Assembly (NCBI GenBank): GCA_963693305.1 | Contig: OY855912.1 | Coordinates: forward strand, 9,837,001-9,901,000 | Source of the DNA: Meandrina meandrites | Lineage: Eukaryota > Cnidaria > Anthozoa > Scleractinia > Meandrinidae | Direction: 5' to 3' | DNA: 64,000 nt | Part shown: positions 21,195 through 32,800 of the stretch, one piece after another | Position numbering within the stretch: position 1 is the stretch's first letter | Layout: each line of letters begins with the position of its first letter | Translations under genes and position numbers: made by a program | The notes under the pieces: generated by a model | The model's input: only the letters and a program-made list of their open reading frames with translations | Told to the model about the DNA's origin: nothing | Databases searched by the model: none

Positions 21195-23525
21195 TTGCCT
21201 CTCCTTCCCCCATCTTCCATACATCTTATGGTCTAGCCTTCCACACAGCCGTTTTTAGGGGCATGAGAAATACAATGCCCCAAAAAATGGCTGTGTGGGT
21301 GGCTACTCATCGTCAGGAACAATTTGACATATTTTATCATTGATATGTTAATGTCTCATCAGATACCATGACTGGATGCAGTCACCAGAACTTTTGGAGC
21401 AAACAGCATCTGAAAGACTTACACTGGATCAAGAATATGAAATGCAACAAAGCTGGTTCCACGATGAAAATAGTAAATAATTTTTTTGTTAGCTTAAATT
21501 GTTAAGGGTCTCTGTTAGAGGTGGTGGCTTAAATGAGTGGCAAAGGGCTTAATAAATAATCTAATGATTATTCCAAATCAGCTTTAATCTAACCATACCC
21601 TGTTCAGTATAGCTTAATCCAATTGATTCTTTTTTTTCACTGTTGAGTAAATTCATTCCTTGTTTTATATTCTAGAGTGTACATTTATCATCCTGGACAA
21701 AAACAAATGGCTGCAGCCAGAGATGGCAGAAATAGGTTCGTAAACTTTTTATGCACAGTGCACTACAATACACAGTAGAATTGGATCTATAATTTGTTAC
21801 TGATAGTATGGAGAAGGCTAAAACATTTTGATGGTCACAGTCATTAGACTTGATTATCTTGAACAGATGAACATGTTCCTTGAGTAATTTTAAATGTAAC
21901 TTTTATTTTCTATTTTATGTAGAACATAACATGTATACCACTGCTAACAGGTGCTTGGCATTTTAATTCATAATTTATTTAAATTTATTTAAATTTATTT
22001 TGAAAAACTTAATATGTGATTGAACTCTTGTTTGAAGAATGCATGGCAGGTGATGTCAATTTGTTCTTTGACGACTGTCTGCAGGAAGTTGCAGAGATCG
22101 AAATCATGATAGCAGGTACAACAATCTTTTTGTGTTCCTCTTTTTTGACTCAACTCCACCCTCCTTGAATTGTCTGGTACCACCCGAAGAGACAACCACC
22201 TCAGCCACATTTGAGATGAGATTCTGTCCTCAAAATGTATTTCTTCACCATCCTGAATGTTTCTTGCACCCTTTCCATTGCTAAATTAATGCAACAAGTG
22301 ATAATGCACATACCTTCACTCAACAGAGCCATCTTGTAGAAGGTGTGGACTAGGAAAAGAAGCTCTTCTTACTATGATGAATTATGGTATGGCCAAGAGC
22401 AATGTTTTGAATGTACAAATTCCATATTAGATAAGTCCACTATTCTAGCAAGTTTTTGACTTACGCAATTGCATTAGACAGTGTGATTCAAGGCACTGAA
22501 ACTCTTTCAATGTCTTCACCCTCTTTATTCACATAATCACACATTTTTTTAAATACTGACAGTCAGAAAATATCCATACCCGCCCCATGGAAGGTCACTG
22601 GAAATTCCGAGGGATTGAAGGTCTCAAGAGCCAAACTTTTTAATGGAAAGTATGAATCAAAACTCCAAAGTTGAACGTCTGTAGGGGAGGAAGTGGGATT
22701 TAAACAAACTATCTTCTGTGTTGGGGTGTGTGGATATTTTTTGGTCTGGTCTTGTTACATAGTGTATTGGCTGGTAAGTGTTTCAAAAGTGCCTTCCAGC
22801 CCACTTTGGGTCATAAACTGGTCCTTGCTATTAGCAGACACTTGTATATGTTGTGGTTTAAATATATTTCTGGTTTAAAACTTTTAAAACCAGCTTAATT
22901 TTTATTTTATTTTCATTTTCATATTCATTATCATAAATTGAAACAAAGGAAAATAAAAATCAACCTGGTTTGAAAAAATTTGAACCAAAAATAAAATTAA
23001 ACCATAACATCTAACGGCCGAGCTGTGCTATTAACAGGTAATAAGTAACATTGTGGCATCTCTTTTATTTTCTCTTTTGTGAAATATAGGTGTCACCAGT
23101 TTAGGAGTACAAAAATATGTAGCAAAGATTGGCTGCAGCAACAACCCAAGTTTAACACTTTTCCACAAACTAGGATTTACTGAGGTTTGGTTTAGAAACT
23201 GTTATTTTCTAGCTAGATGTAGTTTTAACAATATAGTTAAAGATATAGTTTTTAAAATGTACAGAGCCGTTTGTGACTGCATGGCTCGGTCTAAAGTAAC
23301 TAGAATGTATGCGTCTTCTTTGGTCAAGTATATTTGCAACTTTGGTTTGTGTGATGCGTTAAGGGAGGGACAAAAAAATATTTTCCTTGCCGTTGTCTGT
23401 GCAATTTTTTTCCGGTAAATGTCTTACTACAGACAATTTTTTTCATGTCTGCAATCAATTTATTTGGGCGTTTTTGCTTTTGCAAACAATTTTTTTCAGG
23501 ATTTTTCATCCCCCCCCCCCCCCCC

Positions 23526-23612
<87 letters not shown>

Positions 23613-24213
23613 GGCCCCACTTCCGGGGCTATAGGCAAGGAGGCTAGCCAATCACGTCACTTGTCTGGCAACAACTAGCAGAATCTGTCACTGTTTATTT
23701 TTACTCCTGCTGATTAGGGCTATTTGTATTTAAACCCCACTGTGGTGCCAAAGTGAGGCCTTATGTATTGCTTGACGCAAAAAGGACAGAATAATGATGA
23801 TGCTGTGGTTATAAACCTAAGGGAAAACACTGTATAACAGTTCTGGTAGTTGTAGTCGAATCTCCTATCGTGCAAGAATGCTAAACTGCAACCTTCAAGA
23901 CTTGCATGCAATTTTTCCGCACATGTTAAATGTCTTGAGTCCTGCCCTGCTCGCACATTGTTTGCCTTATTTTAAATGTGATCGGTCAGTTGTAACATTG
24001 TTGTTTCTTTAGCACGTTCGTTTAGAAAAGCCTGTTAATTTTATGTCATGTCCTGTTTGATTACAGGTTTCCGCAAGTGAAGTATTTAAAGAGATAACTC
24101 TAGAGATGCAAGTAACACAAAATGTCCAACAACAGCTTGCCCAGGCAACCAATCACATTCGTCTTCACAAATATCCCTTCAGACCAGTCCAGACCTCAGA
24201 CAAGAACGCATGA
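17159..24213 (+). CDS. NAT9: NAT9 orthologue, GNAT-family N-acetyltransferase
   Basis: Seven exons: 17159-17235, 21363-21472, 21676-21735, 22050-22115, 22327-22386, 23090-23184 and 24067-24213, together 615 nt or 204 residues (human about 207). All splice phases agree. Diagnostic blocks are MRINSETVLEGERIVLVPY, then YHDWMQSPELLEQTASERLT, GDVNLFF, EIEIMIAEPSCRRCGLGKEA and IGCSNNPSLTLFHKLGF. The R-R-C-G-L-G-K stretch at about residues 109-115 is the acetyl-CoA binding loop of GNAT enzymes. Mammalian and fly NAT9 are linked to tubulin acetylation or microtubule stability; that role is known of the family, not shown here. The start is the first ATG that gives the conserved N-terminus. The exon 3 donor is GTTCGT, weaker than usual. 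Intron 1 is 4.1 kb and repeat-filled. A polyadenylation signal candidate AATAAA lies at 25127. Confidence 0.95.
17570..17820. repeat. Palindrome and degenerate TTCGGAAA repeats
   Basis: 17570-17604 is a perfect or near-perfect palindrome (AAAAATGATATC, CACACATGTGTG, then the complement). From about 17670 to 17815 a degenerate repeat of the type ATCTTCGGAAA recurs about ten times. NAT9 intron 1. No coding. Confidence 0.6.
17850..20235. other. NAT9 intron 1 stretch, no gene recognised; matching hairpins at both ends
   Basis: Two similar hairpins bracket the stretch: GACTAAGAGTTACTTTTGG at 17994 and GACTAAGAGTTATTTTTTTT at 20198, each followed by the complement AAAATAACTCAA. An inverted GATTGGGTGG (17893) / CCACCCAACC (20143) pair also occurs. 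A foldback with GCCGTTGTTT arms lies at 18672-18735. Open frames inside (for example 18257-18547) show no family I recognise. It may be a decayed transposon. Confidence 0.35.
20236..20383. repeat. Long palindromic foldback
   Basis: 148 bp; left arm AGGATAATACATGGTTTC then GGAGATATGAAATTTATCTT, right arm the complement, with a short centre CTCACTCGTTCGCTGCGCTC. Arms are about 65 bp. Flanks the hairpin at 20206-20234. Confidence 0.85.
20518..20575. repeat. 58-bp near-perfect palindrome
   Basis: GCAACCTACAGATTATTCA, AATCTGC, TAGCAGATT, and then the complement of the arm. One mismatch near the centre. NAT9 intron 1. Confidence 0.85.
20826..21080 (+). mobile_element. Degenerate SINE, copy E
   Basis: Recognisable pieces in order: CTGGACTCAGGATCCGATCG, GAGTGGTCCAGG, GTGCTTCTCGTCACC, a G-run, GATGGACTTGCTTCCCATCC and GGGCCACATGGCCAGACATA. 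More diverged than the other copies. In NAT9 intron 1. Confidence 0.6.
21100..21193 (+). repeat. (ATCA)n microsatellite
   Basis: About 22 uninterrupted copies of the ATCA tetranucleotide, following the degenerate SINE and about 170 bases before NAT9 exon 2. Confidence 0.97.
22848..23010. mobile_element. AT-rich MITE, family 1
   Basis: Inverted ends ATGTTGTGGTTTAAATATAT and, complemented, ATGTTATGGTTTAATTTTAT, then TTTATTTTC / GAAAATAAA. Same family as the element at 32864-32992. NAT9 intron 5. Confidence 0.65.
23509..23611. repeat. Compound C-run, A-run and (TA)n repeat
   Basis: About 16 C, about 29 A and about 28 TA units in succession; NAT9 intron 6. Low complexity, likely length-polymorphic and assembly-prone. 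Confidence 0.95.
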
Positions 24214-24613
24214 TCTGCAATGATAAAGACATGATATACTGAACTGACTAAACAGTTTCTTGACCTTCAAGCTGGTGAAAAATCATGGGAGTCAGCGGAA
24301 CTAGCTCCATGTTGATGACGCTGTCGATTTACACTGCCACTTCAGTCGTTTCCGATCTCAATCAGAAACACTCATCTCTCAGAAATTCATATCCACGAGC
24401 GTTTTTATATTTCATATCTACAAGTGAAGCCATGTTTCACATACCGATTCCTAAGCTGCTCCTCGAACATTGAAGAAGAGTACAAAGGGGCTACTGACAC
24501 GTCATGCCAATGATAGGGTCACACTCTTGCAACAATTACTACAATCAACTCCCGACTTGCAGACACCTTGCTTTAACGGACACCCAGTTTGCACGAACTG
24601 GAGTTGAAGTCCT

Positions 24614-24705
24614 GGCCCCAGTTGTTCAAAGAGTGGATAGCGCTATCCACCGGATAAATCACTATCCGGCGGATAAGTGTTGGGAAAACAAACTAGACTA
24701 TCCAC

Positions 24706-24742
<37 letters not shown>

Positions 24743-24760
24743 CTTTGAACAACTGGGGCC
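24614..24760. mobile_element. MITE with GGCCCCAGTTGTTCAAA inverted ends
   Basis: 147 bp. Ends GGCCCCAGTTGTTCAAAG and complement; the arms continue for about 50 bp through alternating GTGGATAGCGCTATCCAC and GGATAAATCACTATCC, so each arm is itself palindromic. Lies in the NAT9 3' flank. No clear target duplication. Confidence 0.85.
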
Positions 24761-25346
24761 TGGTGAATAAGAATTACTGAAAATAACACCAGCACTACGA
24801 ACTTTCTCTATTAAGGACACCAAATCGCGTTCCCGAAGGTGTCCGTTCTAGGGGGGAATTGACTGTATTGCAAGGCCGGAATGACTGCAGGTCGCAGATG
24901 GAATTTTGACTTCACTCCGTCAGTTACAGGCTTATAACGGATATTTAAGAAGGTGTCTGTTGTAGTATGATCGCGCTATCCTGTTCCTGAATTTATGATT
25001 CCTAGGATTGGTCCGGTCGTGAACACTTTTTTCCATTTGATCTGAAATACTTTGACTCACCATCTGTATCCCGGAGCTAGTGGCTGGTACATTATAAAAG
25101 GATTAAATTCGTCAAGACAAAGTTCCAATAAATGATTTTATTTCAATTCTTTGCAGTTATGTGACTTGTGTTAGATGGTAGCGCCCTTGAACAGGGTCAA
25201 TATGGTGTCTAGTCTCTCCCAGCTGTTTGGTTAGTTGGGTACCAGCGGGAAGAATTGATCGACGAGCTTATTAAAGACTGAAAGAAAGGCAGATGGATCT
25301 ATAACCAGGAGGGCTTATAAGCGGGGAGACAAACCAGCACTAGTTA

Positions 25347-25592
25347 AGTCCGGGCCAAACGAGGATGAGAGTTCAAACTCTCGCTCTCGTTTGGCCTGAA
25401 CTCTCATGCACTCCCATCGACTCTCGTGCGATTTCTTCAACTTTGAACGTGCTTAAATAAGAGTCGATGAGAGTTTTCTCTCATTTGTAGTCACTCATGA
25501 CGGACTTTCGACGACTCTCGTTCTCGTTTGGCCCGAGTTGATGATAGTCGATGAGAGTTGACGAAAACTCTCATCCTCGTTTGGCCAGGGCT
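25347..25592. mobile_element. MITE with TTA target duplication
   Basis: 246 bp; ends AGTCCGGGCCAAACGAGGAT and, complemented, AGCCCTGGCCAAACGAGGAT, flanked by TTA on both sides. The inside is dense in GATGAGAGTT/AACTCTCATC and CTCTCGTTTGGCC repeats. PIF/Harbinger-like by target size. Confidence 0.75.
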
Positions 25593-25860
25593 TTACGCTG
25601 ATTTTGTGTTTGGGTAGTATTCTTCCTTTTGAATCAGTTCTAGGTCCGCGTGTTTCAGAATGGTGTTCCCGTCATTTGTGAGAGCGCTTGGCCCAGAACA
25701 GAGCACTAGAACAGAATACAGAAGCTTTATATACCTATCCTCCGCTGACAGTGTTGTGTGAAATATTTTGTTACTACAGACCTGTCTCACGCTATGTCGT
25801 GCTCAGTGCGTATCTCCAGACTTGTGGAACTATTTCCTTGCTCGCAGTGGCAGCAAGAGA

Positions 25861-25886
25861 CCAACCTCGTTGCCAGGGTCTCTCAC

Positions 25887-25920
<34 letters not shown>

Positions 25921-25968
25921 AGAGCGAGAGGGGGGGCGGGGAGAGAGAGACCCTGGGAACGAGGTTGG
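25861..25968. mobile_element. Small foldback with CCAACCTCGTTGCCAGGGTC arms
   Basis: Inverted arms CCAACCTCGTTGCCAGGGTC and complement around a C-run. A second, shorter member (61 bp, no C-run) is at 30282-30342. Confidence 0.8.
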
Positions 25969-27456
25969 CAAGAGACAAAAGTTTCTAAGCGATCCCGATG
26001 TTAACTGCAGTAGCTTTAAGTCCACGTGATACTTTTCATAAGCAAATCGTTATTTCAAGTTGTGCAAGTCTTTCTTCAGTGATCATTCTAAACTCGTTTC
26101 TTGGGAACGTTTGTGCGTTACTTTCCAAGATGGCAGCCCGACCAACCACCATCTTTGAAAGCAGCGTGAAAAATGTTTAGAGGGCGTAGTTTTGATCACT
26201 TGCTATCTTTAAACTTCACATCAGCGATTTCATTTGACAAATGGGCATTTAACCACTTACGAACTATAACATCCACATTACAAGTCTTCAAGTTTTATTA
26301 TAATGAACCAAGTTCATGAGAAATACAACCACTGCCATACAACCACTGCACCATAAAAAATACAGCCATCGAATATCCATTTAATAACTTTGAATACCAC
26401 AAATTGCACTATAATTTTACTTTCATTTTTGTTCATAACTGCTTATACGGCCTTGCTAGAAAATAAACTATCGATATTAGATATTTGCTGTAATGTAATA
26501 TTCTAATAATAATAAAAAAGACGTAATACTTTAACTATCGATCCTTCAAATTAAAATTCAATTTCAATTTCGCATATTGAGCTGATTATTAGACTTATCC
26601 AGACAACAGTGATAGTAAAATTATATTCTTGTTGAAGGCCAAGCTTTCACTGCAACTTTGATCACAAAACCGTATTCATATCTACACTGCAATTATGTCA
26701 TTCTAAAGACATTGACTGGAATTGTGTTAACTATATATAAACGATCCCTAATATAAAATCAATTTTGGCTTAGGACGAACAATTTTTTCAGTCCCAAAAA
26801 GGGAGTGTAAATAACCTTAGATGCCTAATCTGCCGAGATGGAGCGATTTTCAATTTAGTGTCGCAAAACAAAACCAAAGTACAGGTAATCACTCTGGCCA
26901 ATCAAAAAGAACACAGGAAATCCAGACCTATTTACAGTTTTCTTGACAAATAACGTGAATCGTTCTGAAGCGATAGCCAGTCCTAATAGAAGAGAGAAAA
27001 AGTAGTTATTCATGTGGAATTAACAGTCTGAATAGAGGCCTTGTACTGAGAGAGGTCATGAACAGCTCTGGTATATCCTTCTTTGGAGTAACTCTAAAGT
27101 CCTAATTTTAAGTCAATTTTACTAAGCACAGCTTAGCTTGACAACACGAAGACATGATTTTGAACATTCTGACAGGCTTGGGCGGTTTTCGAATAACTGT
27201 CAAATGCAAATTGTGTCTGTACATCTTGCAGTTTGCTATGCACGTTTTCCCAGACTTTGCACCGGTTGCATGTTTTCCCGCGCTTGATACCAGTTGCGAG
27301 TCTTTGATTCAGGTACTGGTTGGCCAGATGTGGTAACTAATGATGTCAATCATTAGAAAACCGCTCTATTTGAAACTATTTCCATTCAGTTAATATATGT
27401 GTTGGGTAATTTTTGGAACCGGCCAAAAGTGAACAACATTACACTGCAAATAAGTA

Positions 27457-27687
27457 GGGACCTCCGGATCAAAGTCTGAGGAGGTCAATGACCTTTAGTA
27501 GCATAGAGCCCATGCTCAGAGATCATAACATGTCACGCCAATCTTGTTCCTGGCATTTCCACTTGTACTGGTCACGTGATTGGTTTGAAAGAAGAAAGTC
27601 ACTCGTTTCAAACGAGTGACTACAGATGCGAGAACAAAGTTTAATGCGAGAACAAAGTTTGTTGTCGCATTAAAATCTGTAGGTCCC
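27457..27687. mobile_element. MITE with GGGACCT inverted ends
   Basis: GGGACCTCCGGATC at the left, GATTTTAATGCGACAA-type right part ending AGGTCCC, TA on both sides. Same tip family as 61270-61510. It sits only 23 bp downstream of the ADAP stop, so it is in or next to the 3' UTR. Confidence 0.6.
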
Positions 27688-27709
27688 TAGTATTGTGCAG
27701 CCTCTTGCT

Positions 27710-29787
27710 TTACGGCGAGTCCTCGTCTCTGGAAAATGATGCTTTACGACCAATGAAACCTCTGAAGCTCTTCTGCTTCTTCATCTTTTTCATCGCTTCA
27801 CGTGTCACCTTCATTTCTGAAATGGAAAGTAGCTGTGATTAATGTACCCTTCTTTTGCAGAAGTGGTGGGCCAGGCATTGGGCTCTGGATGGATCAGTCC
27901 AGGTTGGAAAACTCGCCATGGTCATTGAATGTGTTGTAACAGTTAATTTGGTGTCACAGGATGGGATACAAGCCCACCAAACATTTGAAGGCATTTATTT
28001 ATACACAGACCTCGTTGGGAGAGGCACTTTGCCTTTTTTTTGCCTTTTGCTAGTACTTTTTGATTTTCTGATTTTAAGCTACTTGCAGTGGCGGATCCAC
28101 GGGAGGGGCCTGGGAGGCCTGCCCCACCCCCGCCTTATTTTTTCAGAAATAGCGCATTTTCTTTGGTCTGCCGGAATTATCTTTGCAGAATTCAACATTC
28201 ATAGTCAAGCCTTCAAAAGTGCAGCTCCCCCCCCCCCCCCCCCAGTTGAAGGTCTGGATCCGCCACTGATTTGTAATAGGAGTGCAGCATAGAAAAACAG
28301 TGACTTCAGCTGGGTACTACATAACTTCCTGTACAGATACAGGAAACAAACTCGAACCTTCTTTGTCTTCATCCGTCATTGGTTGTGCAATGACTTTAGC
28401 CAAACAGTCCATCCACATGCGCCTTTCATTTTCAGTGTTTGCCTTCAAAACAAAGTCCCGTGCCGGTGGCCCAGGCGTTGCCAAGGTAAAGCAATAGTCC
28501 TCATCTTCATATTTTTTGGATTTGACTCCTTCTTGGAGAGCGAAGCCTTCAGTATGGGAACCAATAATTAACTCGCCTTTTGCAAAGGGGTTCTAAAAAT
28601 TAACAACAAATAAACAAGTCTCACTAAGTCTGAACCACTGGAAAGTTATCAGGTGAGCATAGTTACATACATTTCAGCCAACGTTGTTGGATGGAAGCAT
28701 TACAAGCGTTACGCAATTACACTGTATGATGGTGTGGGTATTCATCGGAATTTTGCATATTGGTCAATTTAGGGGATCTACAAGCTTGTCTTGTTGCACG
28801 TACATGAAGTATCTGTTTTTCCTCTCATAAGACCTTTTTGTAGTTTTACTTTCATTGTGAAATGGCTTCGTGTTTGGAAAATTATTGTAAATTTCAGTGT
28901 GGCTAAAAAATACCTTAAAGAGAAAGCCGATTTCGAAAAATCATATTTGCCATGTGTTGTTTCTCATGGCAACCCCTGGATAAACTAATAGCAAGTTGCA
29001 CTCGATCAACCACTCACCAGTGGTTCTTTGAAATAAAGAAGTCTTCTGCCATCAAGTGTAAACCACCTTTTCTGCCATGGCTCATCCTTAGGGAAGAATA
29101 TGGACAGCATAAATGTGACTATTCAGAGAATGGTGAGCAATACAGATGGGTCAACACTACTTGTTATATAGCTGGAATTTTTTCCCCAACAGCGCACACT
29201 CTCATTGGTTACTTCGAGGTCACATGACATCAAACAATGAAACTGTTTCCCGCCAAAAATCTCTGAGCGGGCAACATTGCAAAATCTATGACGTCAGAGG
29301 GTAACAGTGCACTGTTACCCGTGAATGTTGACTTCGTCTGTGTTGTCTATATGTCTTCGTTGGCTATATAACAAATCACTTAATGATTGGTCCCTCGGGA
29401 AAAAGTTAATTTTGTTTCCCGAGAATCTCAATGTTTCCCTTGGCTCCGCCTCGGGAAACATTGAGATTCTCGGGAAACAAAATGAACTGTTTCCCGAGGG
29501 ACCAGCCATTAAGTGTTTAATATTGGATTCCATCTATACTAACATTGATACTTGAGTAAGATATCAATGCTTTGGATACTGCAAGTGGCCTGGCCATGCT
29601 TTGCCTATCTTCTGAGACTGCATTCTTTTGGTCAGCACTAAGCATAGCATGTGCATTGTTTGTTTCCCGACGTTTATAAATTCGATAAGCTTGAAGCTGG
29701 AAATCAGCCTAGAAAACGTATCTGTTTATGCCTAATTGATGAGCCTGAAAGTACCCCAAAGTGATCAAATTTACAGCGGACTAACTG

Positions 29788-29852
<65 letters not shown>

Positions 29853-32800
29853 TATAATTATAATAAGAATAATAATAATAACAATAATAATGTTCTATAA
29901 ATTGCTTACAGCACTTTGCAAAAGCAAAATCCAAGAATATTTTTTACTTATAATTTACAAAGATTTGAAACCAATAACATTCATTTATTATTCACTTTAT
30001 GCTCACCCTTGGTCCCAGCTTTTCAAGAAATCCTTCAAAAGTGAAGTCTCTTGTAAGCACTCCATCCAGCTAAACAGAAGTTAACAAAAGAAAACACTTT
30101 TACAATAATAATAGATAATATAAAAGATAACTGTGTTCACAGAAAAGCAACAACAACAACAACAACAAATCTTTATCAATGTCATTATCTGCTGATACAG
30201 AAAATGCCATACCCCCCCCCCCCCCCCCAACCCCCGACAGAAGGTTTGATTTTGGTTTGAGCCTCCCACCCTTCCAATTTGCAACCTCGTTGCCAGGGTC
30301 TCTCTCCTTCTGGTGGAGCGAGAGACCCTGGGAACAAGGTTGTAAAATTTGACATCATTGTTTCTTTAACCTTTTTTGGCTTTTTAGATAATTTTTGAGT
30401 AGAGTGCAGTTCAAAATGTTTATTTCATTGTTTTTGAGGTGCTCATTAGCAGTCTAGGGGTTTAACTGTAGATTTTAAATTCAGTGCTCTAACAACTCAG
30501 CCATGTGACATCCACTCAATCATCTTTACCTTTTCTGGGCTAACGTCTGGTACATTGTATCCTAGTAAATCAAGCTTTGCTTTTCTGATGGCCATGTACC
30601 ATTCGATAATCTCCTGCGAAATTTAAAATGGTTGATTGCCTGTTACGTAGGAATTAGTCAACTTCCATTGCACCCTAGGATGATCCTTGAAAACATTTTG
30701 GAAAACATTTCAAAAATGTAAGTAATAAAACCCTGAGCCTCCAAGATACATTTGGCAACTTATCATAACTTGTATAATGTTTGAAGCTCATTGTAGCTCC
30801 ATAAAGCACACAGCTTGCATCTGCATGTGCTTTATCAAGTTATAATGCAAGCAGCTACAATCTTGGACAATTCAAATAAAAAATTAAGACCCCCCCCCCC
30901 CCCCCCCCCATTTCAATGATGGGAAAATGGGTGCGTTTTGGTTCTTGCGGGGATTCATCACGATTCGGGGGGGCGGGGGGGGCAATTTCTCTTTTTGTTC
31001 TGTCCAAGATTGTAGCTCATGTCACAAGTTTGCTCCTTGTGCGTTGTTGAGTTGGAAATTATTAACAACACTTGAGAACTGTGCAATGCAAGAAGCACTC
31101 AGCCGTGCCTTGTGCTTTTCTCTGCACTTCTCTCTTCAGAACAGTGTTTCCACATGCTTATATACAGTCATACAACTCAACAACGAACTCGTGAATGTGT
31201 TTTATTTCTTAAAAAAAAACCCACCCCATTTCCACCTCTCCTCATTCTTGAAAACTAATTAGTACCTAATTATCTCTGCACCAGAAGGCCTGGGGCATGG
31301 CACATTAGCCCTGCACCCCTAACCTGGAGAACCAATGGATTGTACCAGAAACCCTTAAGGGTTGAAATGTGTAACTCCCTATGATTTGTATTGTACAAAG
31401 CGTTTGCACATTCATTTCCACTAAGTACCATATTTGGAAAATCACAATAACAAATTAACCAATCAATATTGCAAATATGGTACCGGTACTTGGCAAAACT
31501 GAACATTCAAATGCTGTGAACTCAACTCTTATGAGTTTCTGATTATACCGTAAAATTCCGGTTATAAGCCCTGGGCTTATACAACTTCGTAAGGGGTTTT
31601 GGGTGGGCTTATAAGCGGAGGGGCTTATATCCGAGAGGGCTAATAAGCGGAAGAAAAAAAATGTTTCGAAAAAAGCCATGGTAGTGTTGCTCGAAATACT
31701 TTTTTTAAGTTAAAAAGTCAAAATAAAGTAACATTTATCCCTGTTCAGTACTATCATCCAGCAGAGGGGGGCTTATATCTGGGGGGGCTTATAACTGGAT
31801 GTATTTTTTTGTTTCCAGTTAGATGGGCCTATAACCGAGGGGGGGGGGGGGTGGCTTATAAGTGGGGGGGGGGGGGCAGGGGGCTTATAACCGGAATTTT
31901 ACGTTACTTAGTCTAGTCTCTACTGTCCAATCACCTTCAACTATGATTTTTTACGAAGAAAGTACCTTTACCAAGCAAAGGTGGTGTAATATTTACTAAA
32001 AACTACAGAAAACTAACCTGTCCAGAGTCAGAATAGACAAAGTAGTTTCTTGTCAGACCTTTCCTTATATAAGTTATCTGTAAACTGTTTTCTTTGTTTG
32101 TTCTTTCCTCAGCAAAAGTAACATTGATTTCTGTGATATTAAATGTAGATTTTGGTTCTCTATCCTAGAAAATGAAACACAAAAAGACTAAAATGTAAAC
32201 AAACTACATGATAATACATCACAATATTATTACTATAATAATATTACAGGGTGCATAATTTGGGATTCTTAATTCAGTGTGGAAGTCAACTAAGCTTAAT
32301 TTGCAAACCAAGACCAGAATTTTCAAGAGCAATGTGCTAGAAGTGAATGCTGGAAGGTGACCAGGGAAATTTCCATGAAACTTGATGTCTTCCAAACTAG
32401 ATGTCTCTGATGCATCAAGCGTATCTTCTGCGCGAACAGGAACAGCAACAAAGACCTGCTGACATCCTGTAATCTGGAACCACTTTCTGTTGTTGTAAGA
32501 AAGAGTAGGTGGAGATGGCTGGGACATGACAGACCTACAGATGGAAACAGACTCACTGCGAAGAGTTGCACTGTGATGGACGCCCCAAGGGAGGCATAGA
32601 AGAGGCTGCCTCTTCTATGCCTCTTCCATCTGGTGAGTGAGCGGAAGGAGTGTGGCCTCACCAATGAAACAGCTAGATGACAGGCAGGGGATCGGCAGCA
32701 GTGGAGGACACTTACAGATGCCCATGTGCCACTTTGGGTCCTGAGTGAGTGTGAGTGAGTGATTTATACAGTTGAACCTCGTTATTATCTTGACTCCTTG

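Larger units (their letters stand above)
24214..27709. other. NAT9-ADAP convergent intergenic region, repeats only
   Basis: Holds the NAT9 3' end (AATAAA at 25127), the inverted-repeat elements listed separately, a 40-base C-run at 25890, and from 26160 to 27450 AT-rich sequence in which I see no gene. ADAP ends at 27710, so the two genes converge tail-to-tail. Confidence 0.6.

Noticed and set aside
23324..23678. Frames with YIYIYI or PPPPPKKKKK runs
   Set aside because: Produced by the C-run, A-run and TA repeat; no conserved protein.
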